A DNA stretch of 12,178 bases, taken from contig DXJM01000463.1 of assembly GCA_019057355.1 (NCBI GenBank), positions 1 through 12,178 of the forward strand. Direction: 5' to 3'. Position 1 is the first letter of the stretch. Every line of letters begins with the position of its first letter. The DNA comes from Promethearchaeota archaeon (lineage in GTDB: Archaea; Asgardarchaeota; Lokiarchaeia; Sigyniarchaeales; SOKP01). The position numbers and the translations under genes are program-made. Positions 1-7,035 of the stretch are shown here, piece by piece. A model generated the notes under the pieces. The model ran no database searches and was not told the DNA's origin. It saw only the letters and a program-made list of their open reading frames with translations.

Positions 1-77
1 AAATTTTTACACTATATTTTGATATATTTTTGAAAATAATAGGATGAATATAACAAGTTCGAAATAAGGTAAGGTTG

Positions 78-102
78 AAAAAATGATAAATAATAATAAA
101 AA
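78..102 (-). terminator. Candidate U-rich terminator of the Fwd operon
   Basis: On the minus strand after the fwdC stop (119) there is a T-rich stretch with T5 (98-102) and T6 (78-83) separated by TATTATTATTTATCA. No other gene is visible in bases 1-118. Confidence 0.35.
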
Positions 103-118
103 TAAAGGAGAATAAAAT

Positions 119-970
119 TTAGGCCGCTACGTAAAGCCTGCCGTTTGCACTATTAGAAATTTTTTTCGTTTGATTGTCAATTTTAGAGTGATTTTTTTCG
201 ACTGAATGATCTCCGCTATATTCTATAAATTTTCCCTTGATAATTTCTCCATTCATTAGTTCTATTTCTTTTACTTCACCAATTTTTTTGTAAGAGGGTA
301 AAATATTTGATACCTTTCCTTTTACTACAATTGTACCTCTCACTTGGTCCGCACCTGCACATCTATCCACATCCCCTTCAACGATAATAGTCCCCCCATG
401 ACCGTGAATCCCTAGAAATGCTCCAGCACCACCGCATATTAAAGTTGGAAATCGCTTGCTTGGTTTAGACCCTCTTACCCATGATAAGGATTCATGTCCA
501 ACCTTTCCCTTTACTTTAATCACGCCATTTTTCATTCCTTCCCAATAACCCCGATAAGCAGCACCGACATAATTACCAGCATCTCCAGTTATTTCTAATT
601 CTCCTCCATTTAACATTGCTCCCGCCCAGTCATGAGCATTCCCATTCACTAAAATTTTTCCTCCGGTCATTTCATTGCCTACATGCATGCCAACATTACC
701 ATTAATAATAATCATTCCAGCAGTCATTTTTTCCCCAATTCTTTTTATGTTTGAAAGATCTCCGTCAATAATTATTTTAGTATCCTCGACTTCTCCCCCT
801 TTACCGGAAACAATAAAAATATCATTGATGCTAAGCTTCTCATTACCGCAATAAAGTATTAATTTTTTTATTTCCGCAGCAGATTTCCCTGCAAAATTAT
901 CCGGAGTAATTGATTCAGCCTCGATTGGAATCTTTTTTTTTTCCTTTAATTTGAGTTTTACTTCAGTCAT
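119..970 (-). CDS. fwdC: Formylmethanofuran dehydrogenase subunit C (FwdC/FmdC)
   Basis: This 283-residue protein is the beta-helical scaffold subunit of formylmethanofuran dehydrogenase, which reduces CO2 and attaches the formyl group to methanofuran in the cytoplasm. Residues about 60-220 are a run of short glycine-rich strands (INGNVGMHVGNEMTGG, VNGNAHDWAGAMLNGG, ITGDAGNYVGAAYRG, ICGGAGAFLGIHGHGG, VEGDVDRCAGADQVRG), the right-handed beta-helix signature shared with the glutamate synthase C-terminal domain. In the known complex FwdC packs on FwdA. The ATG overlaps the fwdB stop by one base (TAATG), and the end of fwdB supplies a purine-rich GGGGGA stretch upstream, so translation is probably coupled. 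The last ~60 residues (from 225 on) are charged and less repeat-like. It is the last gene of the operon in this window; fwdA does not follow it within the window. Confidence 0.95.
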   Translation of the reverse strand: MTEVKLKLKEKKKIPIEAESITPDNFAGKSAAEIKKLILYCGNEKLSINDIFIVSGKGGEVEDTKIIIDGDLSNIKRIGEKMTAGMIIINGNVGMHVGNEMTGGKILVNGNAHDWAGAMLNGGELEITGDAGNYVGAAYRGYWEGMKNGVIKVKGKVGHESLSWVRGSKPSKRFPTLICGGAGAFLGIHGHGGTIIVEGDVDRCAGADQVRGTIVVKGKVSNILPSYKKIGEVKEIELMNGEIIKGKFIEYSGDHSVEKNHSKIDNQTKKISNSANGRLYVAA

Positions 971-2295
971 TATTTTTCCCCCTTTTTTTCCTTTACTTTC
1001 TCAATTAATCGTTCTATTATCTCCAAGTCAGTTAAACAGTCTCCAGGAGCTTCTTTTACTTTTCTAAGCATTATTGGGACATGATCCATACGATATGCTG
1101 TCCCTTCACATTCTATTCCCGCAATAGCGGGAGGAAGGATGATATCTGCAAATGCCGATGTTGGCGTTTCATGAGGTTCTATCGATATTAATGGATGTTT
1201 GAACATGTTTTTTACTGAAGCTACCGGAAAATTACTTGCAGGATCGGACGCTATTATTAAAGAAGCATCAATCTCATCATTGATCAATACATCACAGGAA
1301 GAAAATTCTCCTGGATTGTAACGTGGATATCCTTTTGAAAAATCAATGGAATAAGGGTAACCCGTATTCCAAGTGAAAACGGTATTAGCTCCTGTAACAT
1401 TATAATGCCCTCGCATTGGAGTGATTAAGAATTTTGTATAGTCATTTAACTCTCGAGTTAAGCAAATAGCCGCATCTATATTTCGATGGTGAGCCATGGT
1501 TTGGGTCAGCCCCATTCCAAAAAATATAACTCCAAATTTACACGTCTTGAGTCTATTTACTAATTCCATGATATCTTTCGTTTGAACTCCTGAAATTTCT
1601 TTAGCATCAAGCTCTACACCTCTTAAAGCAGCTCTTATAGCATTTAATAATTCATAATCTTCATCAGGGTTTACCTGTAAATGTAAATCCGCTATTTGAG
1701 CAGTATGGGTGTTTCTCGGGTCTATCACGACAATATATCGATCATGCCGTCCATCTTTTCTGAAATATCCTCTAATATAATCACTATACCTTCCAAGATG
1801 TCGTGGATGAGCATGAACGGGATTAGAACCCCAGAATATAACCAGGTCCGCTCTATTTTTATATTCCCCTAAAGTCGATGTTGGAACCCCGACATCTTGT
1901 TCTGCTAAAATACTAGGACCATGGCATACTGATGCGGTATTATCTAAGATACCTCCTAAAAGCTCTGCTAATTCTACTCCTTTACCTTGAGCTTCTGTCT
2001 CCGTGCTTGAAAATCCATATAATAACGGTCTTTTCGCTTTGGTCAAAATTTCTGCGGTTTTATCGATTGCTTCATCCCACGAAATTTCTTTATAGGAATC
2101 TCCGTCTTTAATCAATGGTTTCATGTATCTATGTGGACTTGGATTTGAAGAAAAAAATTTTTTGGTGCCTATCTGGCACCCATTCCTCACTTCAATAACT
2201 TGATTGTCTACAACATCAACTTCTAAATCATCACAAAGTGTTCCACAAAAAGGACATACAACATCTTTAAATGTATTTATATTCTTTGATGCCAT
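970..2295 (-). CDS. fwdB: Formylmethanofuran dehydrogenase subunit B (FwdB/FmdB), catalytic W/Mo subunit
   Basis: This is the molybdopterin-dependent catalytic subunit that reduces CO2 to formate. An in-frame extension reaches 2403, but I place the start at the ATG at 2293-2295: family homology begins there, an AGAGG lies about 8 bases upstream, and this ATG follows the fwdD stop by 2 bases. The product has 441 residues, normal for the family. Cys14, Cys17, Cys21 and Cys40 (CPFCGTLCDD and NGCQIG) form the N-terminal [4Fe-4S] site. Cys124 in SVCHGPS is the expected W/Mo ligand; it is encoded by TGC, so this is the cysteine and not the selenocysteine form. Further molybdopterin-oxidoreductase signatures include FWGSNPVHAHPRH, VIDPRNTHTA, MRGHYNVTGAN and the C-terminal LPPAIAGIECEGT. 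Whether tungsten or molybdenum is used cannot be told from the sequence. The partner chain is FwdD, just upstream. Confidence 0.96.
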   Translation of the reverse strand: MASKNINTFKDVVCPFCGTLCDDLEVDVVDNQVIEVRNGCQIGTKKFFSSNPSPHRYMKPLIKDGDSYKEISWDEAIDKTAEILTKAKRPLLYGFSSTETEAQGKGVELAELLGGILDNTASVCHGPSILAEQDVGVPTSTLGEYKNRADLVIFWGSNPVHAHPRHLGRYSDYIRGYFRKDGRHDRYIVVIDPRNTHTAQIADLHLQVNPDEDYELLNAIRAALRGVELDAKEISGVQTKDIMELVNRLKTCKFGVIFFGMGLTQTMAHHRNIDAAICLTRELNDYTKFLITPMRGHYNVTGANTVFTWNTGYPYSIDFSKGYPRYNPGEFSSCDVLINDEIDASLIIASDPASNFPVASVKNMFKHPLISIEPHETPTSAFADIILPPAIAGIECEGTAYRMDHVPIMLRKVKEAPGDCLTDLEIIERLIEKVKEKKGEK

Positions 2296-2297
2296 TT

Positions 2298-2693
2298 TTA
2301 TGCCTCTATTAATGTTTTTATTAATTCTAATGCTCCTAAAACTTTTCCAGATTGCATTACTTCTACTTTCGCTTTCATTCCTTTGAAAGTAGGCGTTCCA
2401 CATGATTTTGAATCTGGATTAACAACTTGGTTTGCCCAAGGACCCATGGGAATGAAAATCACTCCTGGATGAGGCCCCTCTTCTGAAATTGCAGAATATA
2501 CCACTACATTGCCATGATCCGTAGTAATTTTGACAGGAGTTCCGACCAAGCACCCTAATTTTTTGAAATCATCTTTATCAAACATGCATATTCCACAAGC
2601 ACGAATATTATCGTTTGTTGTTTTTGATCCTTCAAGAGCAATCCCTTGTTGTATCGTTCGACCCGTCAATAATATTAAATTATTCAAACTCAT
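2298..2693 (-). CDS. fwdD: Formylmethanofuran dehydrogenase subunit D (FwdD/FmdD), molybdopterin-dinucleotide-binding domain
   Basis: This 131-residue protein is the detached C-terminal molybdopterin-dinucleotide-binding domain of the CO2-reducing unit; it completes FwdB, which lacks that domain. Family features are the N-terminal LLTGRTIQQG strand, the CLVGTPVKITTDHG barrel segment, and the EEGPHPGVIFIPMGPWAN and SKSCGTPTFKG segments, all typical of FwdD/FmdD. Length matches the family (about 120-135). The start is the ATG at 2691-2693, which overlaps the stop of the upstream polyferredoxin (ATGA, 4 bases), with GGTG about 6 bases and GGAG about 15 bases upstream. It ends 2 bases before fwdB, as expected for a stoichiometric FwdBD pair. 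Confidence 0.95.
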   Translation of the reverse strand: MSLNNLILLTGRTIQQGIALEGSKTTNDNIRACGICMFDKDDFKKLGCLVGTPVKITTDHGNVVVYSAISEEGPHPGVIFIPMGPWANQVVNPDSKSCGTPTFKGMKAKVEVMQSGKVLGALELIKTLIEA

Positions 2694-3415
2694 TTTTTCG
2701 CACCACTACTCCTTGATTGATTTCGCATTGATTTTAATCGATTTATTAAATCTGGCCAAAATGGTTCATTAAATTGTCCTGAATATTTTACCTCTTTAAT
2801 GATTAATTTAACAGCCCCAGTTGGACATGCATTATCACAAGCACCGCAACCCACGCAAAGCTCGGGGTCGACAGACACGTTTGCCGTTTTTTCCCATCCT
2901 TTATCCGCTTTTGGTGGAATAGTTATAGCTCCTGATGGGCAGACTTCATAACACGTCTGACATCCTCCAGCGCATTCTTCATCGACTATGACGATATCCG
3001 AATTCACGTATTGTTTTATTATTTTCTCTTTTCCGTGAAGGTTTACGATTTTCTTAGCCGTAAATTCCAATTTTGGAAGAGCATTTTGTTTTACTATAGG
3101 AATATCTTCCATATTGAGCACTTCACCATTAATTTTCAGTTTTAATGCCGAAAAAGGACAAAAAACAACACAAGTCCCGCACATCACGCATTTATTGGGG
3201 TCATAAACCTCTGGAATTAATCCATCAGAATCGTATAACCTTAAAGATGCACCTACCGGACCCCTGTGAACAGCACCCTTCGGGCAAACTCTACTACAAG
3301 TTCCGCAACCAGCACATTTTTCTTTATCTAGTATTAACTCTTGAGATTGCGTAAGAAATTGAACTTTAACACGCTCTTCACTTCCTATAATTCGTCTACT
3401 TATTTTTGGAAACAT
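2690..3415 (-). CDS. FwdF-like polyferredoxin 1 with four [4Fe-4S] motifs
   Basis: This 241-residue iron-sulfur protein should carry electrons to the FwdBD active site. It has four cluster motifs: Cys34/37/40/44 (CAGCGTCSRVCP), Cys76/79/82/86 (CVMCGTCVVFCP), Cys148/152/155/159 (CAGGCQTCYEVCP, with CX3C instead of CX2C at its start) and Cys187/190/193/197 (CVGCGACDNACP). It is a close paralogue of the next gene upstream, collinear over the full length, including the SINGE/KINGE and NALPKLE linker and the YSGQFNEPFW C-terminus. The methanogen FwdF carries eight clusters in one chain; here four are on each of two chains. An AAGAGGT lies 8 bases before the ATG; an ATG 4 bases further upstream is out of frame. 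It overlaps fwdD by 4 bases. Exact subunit name (FwdF) is inference from context. Confidence 0.88.
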   Translation of the reverse strand: MFPKISRRIIGSEERVKVQFLTQSQELILDKEKCAGCGTCSRVCPKGAVHRGPVGASLRLYDSDGLIPEVYDPNKCVMCGTCVVFCPFSALKLKINGEVLNMEDIPIVKQNALPKLEFTAKKIVNLHGKEKIIKQYVNSDIVIVDEECAGGCQTCYEVCPSGAITIPPKADKGWEKTANVSVDPELCVGCGACDNACPTGAVKLIIKEVKYSGQFNEPFWPDLINRLKSMRNQSRSSGAKK

Positions 3416-3437
3416 TCATGAATACCTCTTATATACC

Positions 3438-4158
3438 TTATACTCTTTCTTTCAATTTTAATCTTGATACAATATTATCCCAAAACGGACTGTTGTATTC
3501 ACCTGAATATCTTACTTTTGTTATTTCTAAGGTTAAAGCTCCTGTTGGACATGCATTATCGCACGCCCCACAGGAAATACATTTATCATTATTGATTGTT
3601 AGGACGATCTCTGAGTCCCAGGATATTTCTTTTTCTTCAGAAGACCAGGTGATTGCTCCACTTGGACATGATTCGGCACAATTCTTGCATCCTCCTGCGC
3701 ATAACTCGGTTTTGATTGATACAGACCCTTCCGTGTATACCTTGGCTTTTTTTCCCGAATCCAACGTTTTCAATTCGTACTCTAATTTTGGAAGGGCATG
3801 TTTTTCCACTAATTGGAGTTTATCGAGAGGAATTGGCTCGCCGTTGATGGATAATGTTAATGCCTCAAACGGACACAAGTATGCACAAGTACCACAATAC
3901 ACGCATGCTGATGGATCTCTCACGTTTGGTATCAAGAAGTGCCTTACTTTTTTAATTATTTGCTTGCTCGAAAATCGAATCGGTTCATTAAGTTTTTTTT
4001 TTGATATTGCCTCTTTGGGACAAACTCTAGAGCAAACGCCACAACCCACACACGCTTCTTTGTCCAGAATTAATTCCAATTTTTCCGTTAAGAATTGAAT
4101 GTTAACGGTCTCTAAATTTGCTTCTTTTTTTCTTGCTATCTTAGGAAAAATTTTTCAT
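3438..4158 (-). CDS. FwdF-like polyferredoxin 2 with four [4Fe-4S] motifs; 5' end disrupted by a 1-base homopolymer irregularity
   Basis: This paralogue of polyferredoxin 1 has motifs CVGCGVCSRVCP, CVYCGTCAYLCP, CAGGCKNCAESCP (again CX3C) and CISCGACDNACP. The longest conventional frame begins only at a TTG at 4077-4079. However, the frame stays open upstream to a TGA at 4155-4157 and encodes FPKIARKKEANLETVNIQFL, which aligns with the N-terminus FPKISRR...VKVQFL of polyferredoxin 1. No ATG, GTG or TTG occurs in that extension. An ATG at 4156-4158 would give MKNFPKIAR... if one base were removed from the A5T5 run at 4146-4155. The product would then be 239 residues, against 241 for the paralogue. 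Alternatives are a rare ATT start (4149-4151) or the short TTG form. It ends 22 bases before polyferredoxin 1 and is the first operon gene. Role as electron carrier for Fwd is inferred. Confidence 0.85.
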
Positions 4159-4196
4159 GCAGCTCAAATAAATAATTTTGATAGGTGATAAAACGT

Positions 4197-4215
4197 AAAA
4201 TTTTATAAAAAATTT
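4197..4215 (-). promoter_or_regulatory. Candidate TATA/promoter element of the Fwd operon
   Basis: The minus strand reads AAATTTTTTATAAAATTTT, about 40-57 bases upstream of the first operon ATG (4158). With usual archaeal spacing it would place transcription start near 4178 and a leader of about 20 bases. The same 19 bases occur at 9198-9216 upstream of the MvhD operon. A second TATA-like stretch, CTTATATTTTTA, lies near 4221-4232. Confidence 0.4.
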
Positions 4216-4278
4216 ATGAACTAAAAATATAAGCATCACTCCAACATGAAATTTTGTAAGGCGAAATAATGAAATGAG

Positions 4279-4286
4279 AAAAAAAA
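4279..4286 (-). terminator. Candidate U-tract terminator after the zinc-ribbon gene
   Basis: A run of eight T on the minus strand follows directly after the TGA at 4287-4289. Archaeal terminators are often simple U-tracts, so this could separate the zinc-ribbon gene from the Fwd operon. Confidence 0.35.
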
Positions 4287-4755
4287 TCAAATAAATCCAT
4301 GTTTCTTGAGTAGGTTTTCCCATCCGCAATGACATATTTCGCAATCTGCTTCGATGTTCAATTGACATTTGGGACACGTGATCAGCTGTCGAACAAGGTT
4401 TGCTCTAAAAGTTGCATCAAAATCTCTTTTTCGGAAGAATTCATTTTTTTCATCATCTCTTATTTTATTTTTTTTTATTTTGCGCTCGAACTCCTTTTTT
4501 AAGCGTCTTTTTACGGTGGATCGCTTCCCATAACGTGGTATTTCTGAGGTTCAAGGGATCACGAGGGCGCTCGGATCGCATGAAGTTGTCAAGTTCAATT
4601 CTCCTTAATCGGGGATGAATTCCCCGCAAGGTATTTAACAAGCATTCCTCACTGCAGAATCCCTCACCAGATAACATTCCCAATACCGTGTTATAAGGCT
4701 TTCTTGTTATTTCTTTTCCGCAAAAAAAACATCGTAATAAATGAGTTCTTAGCAT
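4287..4755 (-). CDS. TRASH-like plus zinc-ribbon protein, interrupted by an apparent frameshift
   Basis: The N-terminal part, in the frame starting at 4755, has CFFCGKEI (Cys9, Cys12) and GFCSEECL (Cys34, Cys38), the CX2C...FCSXXC pattern of TRASH/MYM-type treble-clef zinc fingers linked to metal sensing. That frame stops at 4465 in a low-quality tail. The neighbouring frame continues with a charged stretch (KKEFERKIKKNKIRDDEKNE), then TCPKCQLNIEADCEICHCGW, a CX2C...CX2CXC zinc ribbon, and stops at 4287-4289. That second frame has no ATG, GTG or TTG start. Removing one base from the T6 run at 4495-4500 joins the two into one product of 155 residues. It is a likely DNA- or metal-binding regulator by domain type; its position just upstream of the Fwd operon makes a metal- or redox-linked role possible but unproven. 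Alternatively these are two separate short genes. Confidence 0.7.
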
Positions 4756-4814
4756 TTTTAAAACTCATCTCGAATCCAAGATTTTTCTTTCTTATCATCA
4801 TGGTTTAAATGAAA

Positions 4815-4824
4815 CTATTTAAAT
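4815..4824 (-). promoter_or_regulatory. Candidate TATA box of the TRASH/zinc-ribbon gene
   Basis: ATTTAAATAG on the minus strand lies 60 bases upstream of the ATG at 4755. The same ten bases occur at nearly the same distance (57 bases) upstream of the LRR gene, which supports a promoter role. The longer palindrome TATTTAAATA (4816-4825) could serve either strand. Confidence 0.35.
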
Positions 4825-5141
4825 ACCAATAACATGCCGGATTACTAAATCTTATCATTTTAAAGCTTCAAAGTGGGATAGAACGCATTTTAATAGACAA
4901 CATTAGACACAGGAGGCATCCTTGTGGAGTTCGAATCTTGACGCTCTCATGGACTGTAGTGAGACGCTTTCCCGATTATAGAAAACGGTTAAAAAGAGCC
5001 ACAATAATAATTTGTACTAAAAATGAGAATCTTGTCATAATGATCTTCAAAATCAATAAGTTACCAATAATAAAGGAAAAACCTGAAAGAAAAAAAAGAG
5101 AGGAGGCACTCTTAATGTATCATTGAGAGGAAAATGGATAC

Positions 5142-5190
5142 CCTTTTCTCACGTGTTGAAGAATTCTATTGAATGGAAGGTGAGAAGGGG
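5142..5190. repeat. Imperfect inverted repeat with 11-base arms
   Basis: CCTTTTCTCAC (5142-5152) pairs with GTGAGAAGGGG (5180-5190), with two G-T wobbles if transcribed, around a 27-base loop. It is in the non-coding gap. Function is unknown; a transcript from either strand could fold here. Confidence 0.4.
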
Positions 5191-5280
5191 ATCAAACTGA
5201 AAGACATGCAATTGTTGACAAAATTAAGTGTCTTATCATTTATGAGCTTTAAAGGAATATATTTATTTCTCTTATAAAAT

Positions 5281-5314
5281 AAAAAAGAGGTCAATAAAAA
5301 GACGCAATAAAAAA
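5281..5314 (-). terminator. Candidate U-tract terminator of the LRR gene
   Basis: Three T-runs on the minus strand (T6 at 5309-5314, T5 at 5296-5300, T6 at 5281-5286) begin 40 bases after the LRR stop codon, a usual form of archaeal terminator. No hairpin precedes them. Confidence 0.4.
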
Positions 5315-5353
5315 GCATAATTTTAAGAATGAAGTTATTTCTCGAGGATCTAA

Positions 5354-6979
5354 TTATCGTATCACGCCATCCTTGACTAATTGGTCATATATTGGCCCCT
5401 TGCGATTGCGGGTGAAATACCCTTTTTCCATCCCTTTTGATAGAGGATTATAGCTCATGTCTAATTCTTCTAATGAAGTAAGCTCCTTCATCGCTTGGGG
5501 AAGCATCTTGAGCTTATTGAAGGATAAATTTAAATATTTCAAATTGACAAGATTCCCGATTGATTCTGGTATTGAAGATAAAAAAAAATCATCTAATTCT
5601 AATTGCTCCAATCGAGTAAACTGAAAGATGCATTCCGGGATTTCATTGAATTTATTAGAATTTAAAATTAATCCTTTAAGAGATTTCAATTTATAGAAAG
5701 ATTGAGGCAATTTTTCTAACCTGTTTCCCTCCAAATTAAGAAATACAAGGTTAGCCAAGTTACCAATTGATTCTGGAAGCATCTCAAGCTTGTTATGCGC
5801 TAAGAATACCTTTGTAAGGCTTGTAAGGCTCCCAATTGATTCTGGCAATTTGGATATTTTATTGTGTCTTAACGACAACATTGTTAAGGATTTGAGTTTT
5901 CCGAGAGACTCGGATAAATAGTGAATCTGGTTATCGTCTAAATCAAGAGAGCGGAGGTCTTTCAAGTCAAAAAGCGACTCTGGCAACGATCTCAAGTCAG
6001 ATTTGGTTGCCCCAAATTCTTTTAATGAACCCAGGCATCCAATCGTATCGGGGAGCGCTTTTAAAGAATAAGGCGATCCTAACTTGGTCAACTCAAGCTT
6101 TTCGAGCTGCTGGAGCTTTTGGTTTGAGCGCACGTCATCGGCAGTCAGGGCGGCAAAATATCCCTTCAATATCAAGTACGTGACGGTTTTTTCCAAGGAA
6201 ATATCTCGCGGTGCCTTGGAAAAGCGTTCCTTCCATTTTTCCACGTGCCCCTTCCATAGATATTCTGGGAGATAGTCCTTTTTCAAGATAAATACATCTT
6301 CGGGAGTGCGGAACTCTCGCTGTTGTTCAATGATATTCAGGCATTCTTCTCGCAATGCTCGGATCGCGGGAAGCCCCTGTTTCTCATCTTCATCCAGGAG
6401 ATACAGGTAGCCTTGATGAAGCGCTATTTTTTTTAACTGTCCATTGTCTTTAAGCGCCTTCATGACGGCTTTCTTGACATCTTCGAGCAATACCTGCCGT
6501 TCTTCTTCAGTAAAATCTTTTTTCTTCACGTATTCTTCATCAATACAATCTAAATAGACCATATTCCAGAGATATTCAATGGTGGGAAGCCAGCCGCTCG
6601 CGAACCGCTTGACAATTTCTTCTTTAAACTTTTCTTTTTCCTTGATGTCGCCCGAAGAGTACAATTCATAAAGGAGGGGAAATCCGAGCCGGGAGTCGAT
6701 GATTCTCGTGTCATAATCGTGTTCGACCCAGGCCTGAAGGTTCGAGCAGTGACCCCAAAATTCCTCTGTCGGGCTAATGTGCCTGAATGACCTGTCATTA
6801 TCCAATAGCATCACTGCCTGGTCGATTGATTCGATCTCATTGTATGTCTCACCATTTTTTAGAGAAAGGGTTAAGAGCAATTTAGTACAGCTCCAAAATT
6901 CTTTTCCATTTACATGTATTACCGTCTGATCGTTCTCTAACTTTAAGGTAATGTATTCATTGAGCTTGTATTCGAGCAT
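5354..6979 (-). CDS. Leucine-rich-repeat protein with conserved N-terminal domain
   Basis: This 541-residue protein has two parts. Residues about 308-514 form nine consecutive repeats of exactly 23 residues with the pattern LPESIGxLxxLxxLxLxxNxLx. Repeats 1 and 7 depart from the asparagine position (FGATKSDLR and LELDDFFLS). Residues 1-290 are a non-repeat region with EFWGHCSNLQAWVEHDYDTR at 73-92, a sequence type I associate with N-termini of LRR proteins from Asgard archaea. The rest of that half is rich in charged helices. LRR arrays of this kind usually bind other proteins. No signal peptide or membrane segment is visible, so it should be cytoplasmic. The start is the ATG at 6977-6979, with no Shine-Dalgarno but a TATA-like box about 60 bases upstream. 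Binding partner and process are unknown. The N-terminal half looks somewhat richer in GC than the repeat half. Confidence 0.88.
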   Translation of the reverse strand: MLEYKLNEYITLKLENDQTVIHVNGKEFWSCTKLLLTLSLKNGETYNEIESIDQAVMLLDNDRSFRHISPTEEFWGHCSNLQAWVEHDYDTRIIDSRLGFPLLYELYSSGDIKEKEKFKEEIVKRFASGWLPTIEYLWNMVYLDCIDEEYVKKKDFTEEERQVLLEDVKKAVMKALKDNGQLKKIALHQGYLYLLDEDEKQGLPAIRALREECLNIIEQQREFRTPEDVFILKKDYLPEYLWKGHVEKWKERFSKAPRDISLEKTVTYLILKGYFAALTADDVRSNQKLQQLEKLELTKLGSPYSLKALPDTIGCLGSLKEFGATKSDLRSLPESLFDLKDLRSLDLDDNQIHYLSESLGKLKSLTMLSLRHNKISKLPESIGSLTSLTKVFLAHNKLEMLPESIGNLANLVFLNLEGNRLEKLPQSFYKLKSLKGLILNSNKFNEIPECIFQFTRLEQLELDDFFLSSIPESIGNLVNLKYLNLSFNKLKMLPQAMKELTSLEELDMSYNPLSKGMEKGYFTRNRKGPIYDQLVKDGVIR

Positions 6980-7035
6980 GGCTAAAAAATGTTGAAGATT
7001 TTTGATAAAGTGTCATTGTTACTATGGCATTCATC

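Larger units (their letters stand above)
4756..5353. other. Intergenic gap of about 600 bases without a convincing gene
   Basis: The gap holds the TATA box above at the left, an isolated GAGTTCGAATC that resembles a tRNA T-arm without the rest of a tRNA, an inverted repeat at 5142-5190, and T-runs at the right end that may terminate the LRR transcript. A 62-codon plus-strand frame (4938-5126, TTG start) has no ribosome-binding site before its start and no recognisable product. Nothing else is evident. Confidence 0.6.

Noticed and set aside
1920..1945. Selenocysteine at the FwdB active site
   Set aside because: The codon in SVCHGPS is TGC, so it encodes ordinary cysteine.
2296..2403. 36-codon upstream extension of fwdB
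   Set aside because: It lies within fwdD in another frame, and the family N-terminus begins at the ATG at 2295.
3406..4098. 230-codon plus-strand frame opposite polyferredoxin 2
   Set aside because: Exact antisense shadow of an iron-sulfur protein with clear cysteine motifs on the minus strand.
4141..4377. 78-codon minus-strand frame with a hydrophobic middle
   Set aside because: It overlaps the zinc-ribbon coding stretch in another frame and continues through the Fwd promoter gap; the zinc-ribbon frame is far more convincing.
4915..4950. tRNA-like T-arm (GAGTTCGAATC) in the gap
   Set aside because: The flanking stem has a mismatch, and no acceptor, D-arm or anticodon arm can be placed within 100 bases on either strand.
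4938..5126. 62-codon plus-strand frame
   Set aside because: TTG start without ribosome-binding site, no recognisable product, composition as expected for non-coding DNA.
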